DNA from: JBBTCX01 sp038043045
GTDB taxonomy: Bacteria; Planctomycetota; Phycisphaerae; UBA1845
Assembly (NCBI GenBank): GCA_038043045.1
Contig: JBBTCX010000130.1
Location: forward strand, 1-42,904
Length of the DNA: 42,904 nucleotides
Direction of reading: 5' to 3'
Below are positions 25,460 to 34,616 of this stretch, one piece after another (the first letter of the stretch is position 1; the number at the start of each line of letters is the position of its first letter). Made by a program: the position numbers and the translations under genes. The notes under the pieces were generated by a model. That model saw nothing but the letters and a program-made list of their open reading frames with translations, made no database searches and had not been told where the DNA came from.

Positions 25460-26653
25460 TTATGGAGTCGGTGCCGGGCGCGAGGTAAGGGTTTGAAGAG
25501 CGGTACCTCGTTGCAAGAACCCTAATGGATCAAACGCGTTTTGTAGATCATTCCCTCCTCCACTCCTGCCACTTTGCTGGGAAGCGCGGTTGAGGAATTC
25601 GAGACCGGATACGTTGTACGTCACGCTAACACCGGCCCGTAGAAAAATATTCTTGTTGATGAATTCTTGAACCCGCGTGCCGAAAGTTTCCGGGACCCAG
25701 AGGATATCTCCCGCGGCAAGGGCGAGGTTGGCATCCTGGCCACGAGCTAGTCGACCCAAGCTCAACTTCACGTGAATGTCGGAACCATCGGGATTGTGAC
25801 GGATCAAGGTGCCTTCCAGCGGAACGACATCGGTTCGTGGTCCACCGGCGGCGGCTAAAGCCTGCAAGATCGTGATTTCGGAACCGGAGGGATACATCTG
25901 GGGACCGACTCGATTCACCAAACCGCCCACGAAAATCGTATTGGGTCTGGCTGCCTGGACTTCGACGATGTCTCCTTCGTCCAAGGATGCGATGGCCAGG
26001 GCCTGTTGAAGTTGCCCGGTATCGCGCAGATTAAATACTTCAGGTGCTCCCTGCCTTCGAACACGTCGTAGGGTGGTTTCGCCGGAAGCGGATTCCGAAG
26101 CGCCTCCCGCTCCCACGATGGCATGTAGAAGGGTTCGTTCGTTTTGCCGCAATGGGATCAAGCCGGGTGTGGTTACCGCCCCAATGACCAGAACCTTCGT
26201 GGTTTTCAAGTCACCGGTTGCGACGTGGACCACGGCTTGGCTATAGACGGCCGGGACATAGGCAGTGTGAATGACTTTCTCCGCGTCTTCCAACTCCAGT
26301 TTCGAAACATTGAGTCGCCCGACAATCGGTGCATCGATTTCGCCGTTGCGATCCACACGAGCTTGGAATGGGGGAATCGGCGCGGCTTCGCCCATGCCCG
26401 TGAGGGTGATGGTAATGACATCGCCCGGACCAAGGGTATAGGGACGCAAGTATTGATCCACATTGATGGGGGGTGGCGCTTCCTCTTGGGACTCTTGGAC
26501 TCCCTGTTCGGATTGGGCCTGTTGCATGTCGACGAATTGTTGGAAAGAGATTCGATTCTCCTTCGCACAGCCGCCGAAGAGCATCGGCCCGACCATCACG
26601 GACAATAGAAAGCAGGATTTTCGGACAGACCTCGCGTTCATTTTCTGGTTCAT
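25460..26653 (-). CDS. Polysaccharide export lipoprotein (Wza/OtnA family)
   Basis: The protein has 397 residues. A signal peptide ends in MLFGGC with Cys29 as lipid site. The polysaccharide-export domain (YTLGPGDVITITLTG, DRNGEIDAPIVGRLNV) is at about 75-165, followed by SLBB-type repeats (KVLVIGAVTTPGLIPL, ILQALAAAGG, NTIFVGGLVNRVG) and a short C-terminal stretch. Wza-type proteins form the outer-membrane exit for exopolysaccharide. The usual partners (Wzc-like co-polymerase, Wzx/Wzy, glycosyltransferases) are absent from the window. It sits between the acylation/CotH genes and the prolyl-carrier trio. GAGGA precedes the ATG at 26653. Confidence 0.88.
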   Translation of the reverse strand: MNQKMNARSVRKSCFLLSVMVGPMLFGGCAKENRISFQQFVDMQQAQSEQGVQESQEEAPPPINVDQYLRPYTLGPGDVITITLTGMGEAAPIPPFQARVDRNGEIDAPIVGRLNVSKLELEDAEKVIHTAYVPAVYSQAVVHVATGDLKTTKVLVIGAVTTPGLIPLRQNERTLLHAIVGAGGASESASGETTLRRVRRQGAPEVFNLRDTGQLQQALAIASLDEGDIVEVQAARPNTIFVGGLVNRVGPQMYPSGSEITILQALAAAGGPRTDVVPLEGTLIRHNPDGSDIHVKLSLGRLARGQDANLALAAGDILWVPETFGTRVQEFINKNIFLRAGVSVTYNVSGLEFLNRASQQSGRSGGGNDLQNAFDPLGFLQRGTALQTLTSRPAPTP

Positions 26654-26839
26654 GTTCCTCGTCCAAGGGCAACCTGTCTTTGTGCGACGCCTCTTCTCGG
26701 CATCCTCGATATGGGCTATTCGTCAAATGAGGCCTGAAATGTACAACAATTTCAACCCGAAGAATGCCCCACGATGACCCGAAACCTCATTCGTAGTATT
26801 GAAGAGTAGGGTGAGGATTTTTTTTGGCGCAAGAAGAGA

Positions 26840-27937
26840 TCAGGGTATCTGAGCACTTGGGTGGGGAAATCGTTCGACCAAGAACTCTGCAATTACCCGG
26901 TGGCCTAGAGGTGTAAGGTGGCCGTCATGTCGGAGATAGACATCAGCGGCTTCATGTTGCGCCAATGCCCCGGTGAGGTCGACGAATGAAATGGACAGGT
27001 CTGCAAAAATCTTTTCGGCGTGGTGCATGGGTAGGTCCGGGTCGCGGTCCGGCGTTTTCATGGCGTTCCTGGTTTCGACGGCTTTTCGATGTGGAATCCC
27101 CAGGACAACCAGTTCGATGGAATGGTCCCGACAGATGGTCGCGATCTGTTGGAAGTTCTCTCGGTAAGCGGAGGTTGCTTTTTTGAGCAACCCGTCTTCC
27201 CAATTCTTGGCGATTTCCATCGCATCCTGAAATTGAAACGCTTCGTCCTGACCTCGAACGAAATGGTGGTAGCCCTTTGAGAGAAGTCGGTAGAGATGGC
27301 TATTCATCTTGATCGCACTGCGTAGATCGCCGCGATTTCCGAGGACGCCATTTTTCACTTGGGCGTCTTTTTGCCAGGCACAATCGTGAAAGTCGTTGCC
27401 CACGTAAGTGCCGATCAACAGGCGTCGTGGTCGAATGCCGGTACCGATGAGGTATTCCAGCACTTGTTTGTACTGGATCGGGCCGTAACCCGGAACGGAC
27501 GCGTTGATATACCGGGTCGTTGTTTCCGCGCTGGATTGAAGCAAGCCGACTACGGACTGGTCGTGCTCGACGCCGTGACCGAACATAAAGGAGTCGCCAA
27601 GGCAGAGCACGATCGGGCCTCTTGAATACAACTGTTTTGACGCTCGAAATCCATCGGCATCAGTGCGCACAGTCCAGCGACTCTCGCCGGTGTCCACCAA
27701 CCGTTCGACGTTCGGTTGAAGGGTGTAGAGTGCTAGCGCGGGGTGTCGCCGATACACATCCAGCCAAGACGGCGGCTGCGGAGCTAACAATCGCAAAGCC
27801 AACTCGCAGAACCCGACGCCGAAAACGGCCACAACCCCCGAAAACAAGAGTTTGGGGAGCAGACGCCGCCGACGCGCGGGGGTCAGGTTAGACGAGTGGG
27901 AGGTCGATACCGAGTAATCGTTGGACACCATAAACAT
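26840..27937 (-). CDS. Membrane-anchored SGNH/GDSL hydrolase-like protein
   Basis: The protein has 365 residues. An N-terminal membrane helix (LLFSGVVAVFGVGFCEL, about 30-48) is followed by an extracytoplasmic SGNH domain: GDSFMFG with Ser116, the Gly-containing loop (ASVPGYGP), GNDFHD as the Asn block, and the catalytic pair Asp338/His340 in RHDGHLTPLGH. Such proteins remove or transfer acyl groups on surface polysaccharides. Together with the MBOAT-SGNH fusion three genes upstream it suggests acyl-group handling on an exported polymer. Its start overlaps the end of the VTC gene by about 50 bases; ATG at 27931 is an alternative start. Confidence 0.82.
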   Translation of the reverse strand: MFMVSNDYSVSTSHSSNLTPARRRRLLPKLLFSGVVAVFGVGFCELALRLLAPQPPSWLDVYRRHPALALYTLQPNVERLVDTGESRWTVRTDADGFRASKQLYSRGPIVLCLGDSFMFGHGVEHDQSVVGLLQSSAETTTRYINASVPGYGPIQYKQVLEYLIGTGIRPRRLLIGTYVGNDFHDCAWQKDAQVKNGVLGNRGDLRSAIKMNSHLYRLLSKGYHHFVRGQDEAFQFQDAMEIAKNWEDGLLKKATSAYRENFQQIATICRDHSIELVVLGIPHRKAVETRNAMKTPDRDPDLPMHHAEKIFADLSISFVDLTGALAQHEAADVYLRHDGHLTPLGHRVIAEFLVERFPHPSAQIP

Positions 27938-28571
27938 ATTTTGATATACGCCCCAAACGGAAAGGCCACTTCTCCAGAATACGCGAGACCTCGTTTTCGG
28001 TTACTGTGTCATATTTCAACTCCATGATCAAGAGGTGTTCATCTACAAAACGGGAGCGAGGACCAAAGGGTCGTCCTTGTACAGATTGTACTGTGACATG
28101 GGTATCCAGAGTCAAGCGAAACTGATTATCAACAGATGCAAAGTATTGACGCGAGTATGTATTAAACAGTGACGGGGATGAACCGGAAAGTCGTTCCAGT
28201 GTCGCACGGTCATCGCATCGATCTTGCAAAATCCCAGAAAGTCGACGATGATCGGAGGTCTCGCTTTTGCCTACGCCGTCGATTGGACATACAGTCTTTG
28301 AACCTACTTGGCCTTGTTTGGACTTCACTTCCAACGCGGCCTTGCCACCAGGGCCATCGGGTGAACCATACCAACGAAGACGCAGTTTGCTTCGATCGGC
28401 GGCGCCGTTGACATGTTTCCGGTAGTCCGACATGGCCTCCGTATCGAAGTAAATGTTGTTGACGATTCGCGGAGGATAGACTTCGTAAAAGTGCGCGGGG
28501 TGCGTTTTGATCAGGATTTCCGCCTGGCGAGCAGATAGTTGGTCAACATGAAATTTCCGTTCGTAGCGCAT
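27888..28571 (-). CDS. VTC-domain protein (polyphosphate polymerase-like)
   Basis: The protein has 227 residues with the triphosphate-tunnel fold of the VTC family: RYERKFHVD at the start, NNIYFDTEAM, KLRLRWYG, ALEVKSKQG, and VIMELKYD-like strands near the end (LLIMELKYDTV) with the basic and acidic tunnel residues. In yeast Vtc4 this fold makes polyphosphate; bacterial genes next to CotH and DUF4956 are of unknown function. The ATG at 28571 (MRYERKFHV) is chosen because the domain starts there and the frame upstream overlaps the CotH gene. The gap to CotH is 4 bases. Confidence 0.85.
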   Translation of the reverse strand: MRYERKFHVDQLSARQAEILIKTHPAHFYEVYPPRIVNNIYFDTEAMSDYRKHVNGAADRSKLRLRWYGSPDGPGGKAALEVKSKQGQVGSKTVCPIDGVGKSETSDHRRLSGILQDRCDDRATLERLSGSSPSLFNTYSRQYFASVDNQFRLTLDTHVTVQSVQGRPFGPRSRFVDEHLLIMELKYDTVTENEVSRILEKWPFRLGRISKYVYGVQRLLGIDLPLV

Positions 28572-28575
28572 GAGA

Positions 28576-31203
28576 TTATTGACCGGGTTTGGCAGGCTTG
28601 CTCGGCCCGTAAACAATTTCCTTGACGTCGGTGCGATTTCCAAAAATCTGGCGATCGTCGACGCTCACGGTCGGACCCGCCTCCAAGAGATAGGGTTCAC
28701 TCACTCTTTCCATTTTTAGGTTGACCACACGCAACGTCGGCGCGCCGTACTCGGTTTTTTTCTGGTAGGCCGCAAGTCCATATTGGCATTCCGTCAGTGT
28801 GACATCCCTCGCATTAACTTCGGAGGCGTCCTTGCTGGCCAATCCGATTTTTGTACGGGTGGCTCGAAGACCTCGAATCTCGACTCGACTCGCCTCGCCG
28901 CAGCTCACCGCTTTGTCGCCACTTTCCGTGACCACCAAGTTCGTAATGTTCACAATACTGCCCGATACGTCGACGCCGTCGTTTCGACATCGGAGAAACG
29001 TGCAGTCGTTGATATTTCCATCTGAAAAATCGGCGTCGAAGGCGTCGGATTTCGTGTCGCTAAATGTACAGTGTTCCAACGTAAATGGGCTTCGTACACA
29101 ATTCAACGCGTCTTCGCATGTATTTCCCCGAAAAGTACAATGAGAAACGGATAGCGGAGACTCATAGAACGTCACCGCGCCGGTCAAGACCCAGCCTTGT
29201 TGTTGAGGGTTGGTTAATCCCTCAAACTGGACATGTTCTAGTTCAGACGGTCGTCCCGCTCTAAGCACGGCCAAGCCTTGACCGGTCCCATCGGAGGATC
29301 GAATCACGATGGGTTCCTCGGAAGTGCCAATGAACTGCACTGGTGAGTGCGAGATCACTACCGCTGATGCGCCGAGATTCAGTTCCGTCGCGGGACCGCA
29401 TTGAATCGTGTAACCCGACGGCAGAATCATGTTCTCCGCAATCTCCCACTTTCCCGGTTGAATGTGGATCACATGATCCTTTTCGTTCACTTGGAGAAAA
29501 GGAAACCGCTCGGGATTGGGAGGCTGTCGGAGAAGGTCGTTTTCCAAGAAAGCGTCCCACTGCCAATCATGTGCAGCCACCGGAGCACGACACTCTTCGC
29601 GGCTACCGATCACTCTGTACAGAATGGTGAGTTCCGAAGCCTTGACGTCCACCATGGAACTTGAAGTCACGAAAGCGACGGTGAGATAGTGGACCAACTT
29701 ATCGAGCGAACGAGGCTCTAGAGTAGTGCTCGAAGTCGGTTTCAGTAACCCTTTCCCGGCCATTTCCAACCCTACGATTTCGAGCGGTAGGTACTGGGTG
29801 TTTCCAATCTGCAAAAAAATGTGCTCGGTCGCAGAGTCGACGTGATACGCGTGGACGCCTTTGATTGGGTGCAACATTGACTTTATATACTGTTGATTCT
29901 TTTGCCACGCCTGTGGAGAGAATTCATAATAAGGAAACTCCGTATAAAGTATGGCCAGCGCCGCTTGGGTATCGGAGTCCAACTCCTTCAAGGTTTCGAC
30001 AAGAAACGGAGGATCGGAAACGCGATCCAGCTCGGCGAGATATTTCAAACGGAAATCCTTGTCATCGAAGAGCGTTCGCCGGAATTCGTCGTATCGACTG
30101 GGAAAGGGCGAGGCGTGGGTCGACGCGTTCCAGGCGAACAAGCTCAACGCTCGAATCGAACGGCCGGCGTTGAGATCAAAGGCGATCGGCTCCAGCAGTG
30201 AACTCACCGGATTATAGTAAAAGCGGATGTTGTGCCAGCGAGCGCCGTGCTCGCCCCCGAGCATGTCAATCAACGCGAAGTAGGTCGCTAGCTTTGTAGT
30301 GTCAAAGGCCTGGGAAGTGGAAAGCTGTCTTCTGCGAAACAAGTCCAACAAATGTACGGCCTTGAGATACAACGCGTGGGCCGCTGGATCCGCTTGCGCA
30401 GACTTGGTCCCAAACCCGTCCGTTTCGGCAGCGAAATAGTCGCCGGAACCCGAAGTCATGGCGCCCTGGAAGGGGCGAGTCTGCTCGTTGATCTCCGCCC
30501 ACATCGCGCTCTCACCAAAACGAACGATCGGTCCTTCACGACGTTCGTTGTTCTCGACAAGATGTTTTTCGAAATGTTCCTCCACCGCGTAAATACCCAA
30601 CGATTTGCCATTCAGGATCATGTCGACAAATTCGTAGCGCAGGCCAATGACCCCTTCGCGACGCATGATTCGATGTCCAAGCCACTCGAACAACCAGTTT
30701 CGCGCGCGGGGATGATGAAGCGAAAACTGTTTCATTCCCCAGACCGTTTGATCTCCTTTGGCCGACACGCGAAAGGACCACTTCTCGCCGCGCAAGTGAT
30801 CCACGTTGTCACCCTTAAGCCGCATCTTGACGTCCACCGTGCGGTCATCGACGGTGATTTTGGCGGGAACGAAGTCGTCGCTTTGAGCCAGCAGCATGGA
30901 GGATTGCAAAGCCTGTTCACGTTGATAACTGAGTTTCTGATAGGCGTCCCATTTCATGTCAATGACGAGTCGTTTCGGCTGCGCCGATGTGCTCTTGAGC
31001 TTATTCAGGGGCCAGCGCCAATGGCCCTGTAGATAGGGCATCACGGAACTGGAGAAAAAGTCATCTTTGTATAGTTTCGCACCGGCGGCGAGCATAGAAC
31101 CGCCGTACACCAAGAACAGCAACACCCAGATCATCCGATGTCGACGCCAAGATGAGCTTTGCGCGGACAGCCATTCATTCTTTGGTGCGTGGCTTATTCG
31201 CAT
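28576..31203 (-). CDS. CotH-kinase-family protein fused to a right-handed beta-helix
   Basis: The protein has about 875 residues. An N-terminal membrane helix (RMIWVLLFLVYGGSMLAAG) is followed by a CotH domain (about 85-450) with MRLKGDNVDHL, WSFRVSAKG, EFVDMILNGKSLGIYAVEEHFEK and IAFDLNAGRS. CotH of Bacillus is an atypical protein kinase acting on spore-coat proteins. The C-terminal third is a right-handed parallel beta-helix (repeated VVISHSPVQF, CTFRGNTCEDALNC, CTFLRCRNDGVDVSG), a fold typical of polysaccharide binding or cleavage. The ATG at 31203 overlaps the DUF4956 stop (TGATG); a GTG at 31206 is possible. The substrate of the kinase-like part is unknown. Confidence 0.85.
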   Translation of the reverse strand: MRISHAPKNEWLSAQSSSWRRHRMIWVLLFLVYGGSMLAAGAKLYKDDFFSSSVMPYLQGHWRWPLNKLKSTSAQPKRLVIDMKWDAYQKLSYQREQALQSSMLLAQSDDFVPAKITVDDRTVDVKMRLKGDNVDHLRGEKWSFRVSAKGDQTVWGMKQFSLHHPRARNWLFEWLGHRIMRREGVIGLRYEFVDMILNGKSLGIYAVEEHFEKHLVENNERREGPIVRFGESAMWAEINEQTRPFQGAMTSGSGDYFAAETDGFGTKSAQADPAAHALYLKAVHLLDLFRRRQLSTSQAFDTTKLATYFALIDMLGGEHGARWHNIRFYYNPVSSLLEPIAFDLNAGRSIRALSLFAWNASTHASPFPSRYDEFRRTLFDDKDFRLKYLAELDRVSDPPFLVETLKELDSDTQAALAILYTEFPYYEFSPQAWQKNQQYIKSMLHPIKGVHAYHVDSATEHIFLQIGNTQYLPLEIVGLEMAGKGLLKPTSSTTLEPRSLDKLVHYLTVAFVTSSSMVDVKASELTILYRVIGSREECRAPVAAHDWQWDAFLENDLLRQPPNPERFPFLQVNEKDHVIHIQPGKWEIAENMILPSGYTIQCGPATELNLGASAVVISHSPVQFIGTSEEPIVIRSSDGTGQGLAVLRAGRPSELEHVQFEGLTNPQQQGWVLTGAVTFYESPLSVSHCTFRGNTCEDALNCVRSPFTLEHCTFSDTKSDAFDADFSDGNINDCTFLRCRNDGVDVSGSIVNITNLVVTESGDKAVSCGEASRVEIRGLRATRTKIGLASKDASEVNARDVTLTECQYGLAAYQKKTEYGAPTLRVVNLKMERVSEPYLLEAGPTVSVDDRQIFGNRTDVKEIVYGPSKPAKPGQ

Positions 31204-31886
31204 CACCCAATGTCCTCGTTGTCCACAAAGCTAACCTGGGTGGTATCGCCGAAACCTCGCAGTGCGTTCTTGGCACTTTCCAATTGACCATAGTTGGCGA
31301 AGCTCACTCGATATGAAACCTCGACCCGTTCGGCTGATTCCTCAAAACGCTTTAAACTCAAGGCCGTGCAAAACCCCCTTAAAGTTTCGGTGATTTGTTC
31401 CAACCCCGGTTTGCCGTCGCCTTGGTGACTGATTACCAGATAAACGCTGCTTGAATCGCCTTTGTTATCCCACCACGATCTCAGGCAAATCATGAGTACA
31501 ATGATCGCAAAGCCCAGAATGGTGACCCAACGCTGACTCGCCCCGAAACCAAGCCCGATGGATATACAAATAAAGAGATAGGCCAACTCCTCCGGCTCTT
31601 TGATGGCTGTGCGAAAGCGAACGATGGACAACGCACCCACCAGTCCCAAAGACAACGCCAGGGAGGATTTGACAATGCTGATGATCAACATGGTCGTCGC
31701 CCCCAGCATGATGAAATTCCGAGCGAGACTGGCCCGATTCGACAGCGACCTCCCAAATCGGACGTATACTCTGTTCAGTACGAAGCAGCACAATAAAGCC
31801 AAGACCAAGTCCGTGGCGAATCCCCATAAAGGAATTCCCGGAACGTTGGTCGTGAGAAAATCTTGAAACGTTTGAGTTCTATTCAT
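31203..31886 (-). CDS. DUF4956 membrane protein
   Basis: The protein has 227 residues. About four membrane helices fill the first 135 residues (DLVLALLCCFVLNRVYV, MLGATTMLIISIVKSSLALSLGLVGA, LFICISIGLGFGA, VTILGFAIIVLMICL). A conserved block GALSIVRFRTAIKEPEELAYL is diagnostic of DUF4956. A soluble C-terminal domain of about 85 residues looks ferredoxin-like. The family is known to co-occur with CotH and VTC genes, but its function is unknown. AGGAACT lies just before the ATG. It overlaps CotH by one to four bases, so the two are translationally coupled. Confidence 0.85.
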   Translation of the reverse strand: MNRTQTFQDFLTTNVPGIPLWGFATDLVLALLCCFVLNRVYVRFGRSLSNRASLARNFIMLGATTMLIISIVKSSLALSLGLVGALSIVRFRTAIKEPEELAYLFICISIGLGFGASQRWVTILGFAIIVLMICLRSWWDNKGDSSSVYLVISHQGDGKPGLEQITETLRGFCTALSLKRFEESAERVEVSYRVSFANYGQLESAKNALRGFGDTTQVSFVDNEDIG

Positions 31887-31950
31887 AGTTCCTGTGTTTC
31901 CGTTGGTCCGTGCGATAGTTCGTCGGTCCTATGCGGCCTATAGAGACCTG

Positions 31951-34560
31951 TCATGGGGTCTTTGTCGGACTCGGTGACTCCTTATTGTCCAGGTCCGCCA
32001 ATATATGTTGGCGCACTTCTTTGTAGAAAGACTCCGCCACGCGCCGATGTCCTTCGGCGTTGGGATGGCGATCCCATTTCGCCAACCACAAGGTGTTAAA
32101 ATCCTTCACTCCCGCGTAGGATTGAGACAAGTCCAAGATGCCTAATCCCGCCTTTTTCGCAAGGGCGGTTTGACGGGCGATAAGCTCCGCTTCACCCTTT
32201 AGTTTTTCCGGTCGAGGAAGGAAGATCGCAAAACCGATTACGCCTTTCTCTCGACACCTTGCGGCAAACCGCCCATAGGCCCATTCCAGCAATTCATCGG
32301 CATGGGGTTTGAGCCGTTGTTCGGCCACAATCCGCGGAGTCTCAGGGGTGACACCGGCTCGCCGAACCCGCTCTCGCATTTCTTCGTAGGGTAGTTCAAT
32401 CCGACGATCCACGGCGTTGGCCAACTCATTGATGATCCACGTCGGGTCGTCAATGCCCTCATAAATTACGACATCCGGGTTGAAGTCCAATACCTTTTGT
32501 TCCAAGGTCGCCAACCGACAGAGCGGACCATAACCGCCGACGGAGAAATTCAGAATTTCAAACGGAGGGTTGTTGCCCCTTGAAAACTCGCTATTAAGCC
32601 GATCCTCCACGACATTTTCAAATGTCTCGTTGTCTTGTACCCCGGAGCCCTTGGAATGGGAATCGCCGAGCAAAGCAATTCGAAACGTGGCGGGCGGTTT
32701 GGTCATTTCGTAGTCACGATCGCGCATGCCCCAACGATTCGTCGACTGAATCACGCCTTTGTATTCAACCTGCTGAGACGGGATCAATTCATACGGCGGA
32801 AAACCCCCGGTGTGTCGCACGGCATGACCGGCGTTCCAGTCCATGGGCCGCTCGGTATACAACTCCGCCAATTCCACGTTAAACCGAGCCGCATTGGTGA
32901 GGTCCTCGTAGTATCCACGTTCCAACATCTTGGCGTCCCGTTGATTGAGATGCTCCGGGTTTTTCAGGTGATCCATTGCTTCCGCGACCTGAGGAGCAAA
33001 GGAGAGCACCAGCGGATTGTACCCCACCCACAACAACAGAAGGCTCAAGATTCCCACGCGCATCGTCGGTCGCCAGAACTCGTTACCCGATGCGCCGTTT
33101 CGATTCTTCGATCGACCGTCGCTTACTTCGCGAGTGGTGTGTCCAACAAACATGCTGGCCGCGCCAAGCAAAATCAACACACCTATGAGCAAGAGAACGC
33201 TGTTCAAATCACTATGCGAGAATTGCGATACGAAGGACAACCATTCTTCGAGCGAACCGGCAGACCACATCGACCAAAGAATTACCAACGCCGTGAACAT
33301 CACCACGGTCCAGGCGGCCTTTCGGATTTGCATCATCAAGGATGGTCGTGCTTTTCCCAAAGTACGTTGCCGAGCAACCTTCGTTTCAAAAACAGCCGTT
33401 ACCGCCACGCCAACAGCCAAAATCCCCCAAAAAACAACGTCCTGCCAGATAACTGGAAAGTCGCCGCGAATCCAAAACCACTGATAAGAATGCAACAACC
33501 ACGTCACGGCAAAGGCCAACATCGTCGCGGTGACCATGGCTGTCGTGTGCGAAAGCGATCGCTTCAATCGAAAGAACATCGGATTGAAAAACAGCTTGAG
33601 AATGAAATCCTTCCAATAGATGTTGATCCGCCGCCAGAAATCCGTGAAGCTTGAAGACAGCAAGTACAGGTGATTGGTTTCCGAGAGATTAAACCCGAAC
33701 AAATGAAGAAGACCCACGATGAGATGAAAAGAGCCCGACACCTTCAAATAGAGCAAATAGGTCGCCACGGCGTAGCGTGCGGCGCCGAGCGCATCTGTGA
33801 CCGTCGCCAAATCCACTAGAAGCGTTTGATACACGAAGCGATACAAAATGAGCTGAACGACACCGCGAAACATCCACGCAATACCCGTCTGGTAAATCCG
33901 GTCGGAATCGCCATTGTAATATGTTCGACAAAATGTTTTGTAATCCACGACCGGGAACAGTGGAAAGCACACGTTGGGCAGCATGAAGAAATAAGAAATT
34001 GCCCGCCAAAAACCGAACGGAGCCGATCGATGGTAGAGATCGTACAAGTACACCATCATGCGAAACATGAACATGCTGCCTAGGATCGGCCACACCGCCG
34101 GAGAAAAGGGCGCTTTCATCCACTCCGCACGAAACGCCGTCAGCACCAACCCTAAAACAACTATCACACCCACCCGAAACCAAAACGGAATGGGCGCATG
34201 AGCAACGGCCAGCAGAACAAGACCGATCCCAACCAGCCACAGCGCATTGACCGGCCCGAGAATCACCGCCACACCCGCCACCGATAATGCCGAGAAAAAC
34301 GGCATTCGAAGGGCCATTGGCAAAAAGTGATGAACAATAAAACCGCCAAAAGCCAAGACCATCATCCATTGAAGGGCCTTGCTTTCCACGGAAAAAACCC
34401 GCACCAACAGAATGAGAAGTCCCAATTCAAACGCGATGATTGCCGGCTTGATCTGTGCGAAGGCAAACCGCACCCAGGCCGGCTGATCGACGGCGGATCG
34501 GGGCGAAGCGGCCTCCAAAGCGCGAAGCGTCGCAGATTCAAATGGGGGATTGGTGCCCAT
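31951..34560 (-). CDS. MBOAT O-acyltransferase fused to SGNH domain
   Basis: The protein has 869 residues. About a dozen membrane helices form an AlgI-type MBOAT domain (roughly 40-480), with SSSFTDFWRRINIYWKDFI and the probable catalytic His in WLLHSYQWFWIRG. After a hydrophilic linker an extracytoplasmic SGNH domain begins: GDSHSKG with Ser634, SVGGYGP, and the Asp830/His832 pair in WDRHPNAEGH. In alginate-type systems separate AlgI, AlgJ and AlgX proteins do these two steps; here relay and transfer are on one chain. The likely role is moving an acyl group, usually acetyl, to a surface polymer or exported product. No alginate synthase genes are present. Confidence 0.87.
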   Translation of the reverse strand: MGTNPPFESATLRALEAASPRSAVDQPAWVRFAFAQIKPAIIAFELGLLILLVRVFSVESKALQWMMVLAFGGFIVHHFLPMALRMPFFSALSVAGVAVILGPVNALWLVGIGLVLLAVAHAPIPFWFRVGVIVVLGLVLTAFRAEWMKAPFSPAVWPILGSMFMFRMMVYLYDLYHRSAPFGFWRAISYFFMLPNVCFPLFPVVDYKTFCRTYYNGDSDRIYQTGIAWMFRGVVQLILYRFVYQTLLVDLATVTDALGAARYAVATYLLYLKVSGSFHLIVGLLHLFGFNLSETNHLYLLSSSFTDFWRRINIYWKDFILKLFFNPMFFRLKRSLSHTTAMVTATMLAFAVTWLLHSYQWFWIRGDFPVIWQDVVFWGILAVGVAVTAVFETKVARQRTLGKARPSLMMQIRKAAWTVVMFTALVILWSMWSAGSLEEWLSFVSQFSHSDLNSVLLLIGVLILLGAASMFVGHTTREVSDGRSKNRNGASGNEFWRPTMRVGILSLLLLWVGYNPLVLSFAPQVAEAMDHLKNPEHLNQRDAKMLERGYYEDLTNAARFNVELAELYTERPMDWNAGHAVRHTGGFPPYELIPSQQVEYKGVIQSTNRWGMRDRDYEMTKPPATFRIALLGDSHSKGSGVQDNETFENVVEDRLNSEFSRGNNPPFEILNFSVGGYGPLCRLATLEQKVLDFNPDVVIYEGIDDPTWIINELANAVDRRIELPYEEMRERVRRAGVTPETPRIVAEQRLKPHADELLEWAYGRFAARCREKGVIGFAIFLPRPEKLKGEAELIARQTALAKKAGLGILDLSQSYAGVKDFNTLWLAKWDRHPNAEGHRRVAESFYKEVRQHILADLDNKESPSPTKTP

Positions 34561-34616
34561 GACTTTCTTTCAGTTTTCGCCCATCGGAAAGAAACGGCGT
34601 TCGGTTTCTCGATGAC

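Noticed and set aside
32635..33654. Plus-strand open frame of 339 codons
   Set aside because: It is antisense to the MBOAT-SGNH gene. It is rich in His/Arg/Gln with no fold motif and no start signal.
31951..34560. Alginate biosynthesis locus
   Set aside because: There is no Alg8/Alg44 synthase, epimerase or AlgE porin. MBOAT plus SGNH is shared by many acylation systems.
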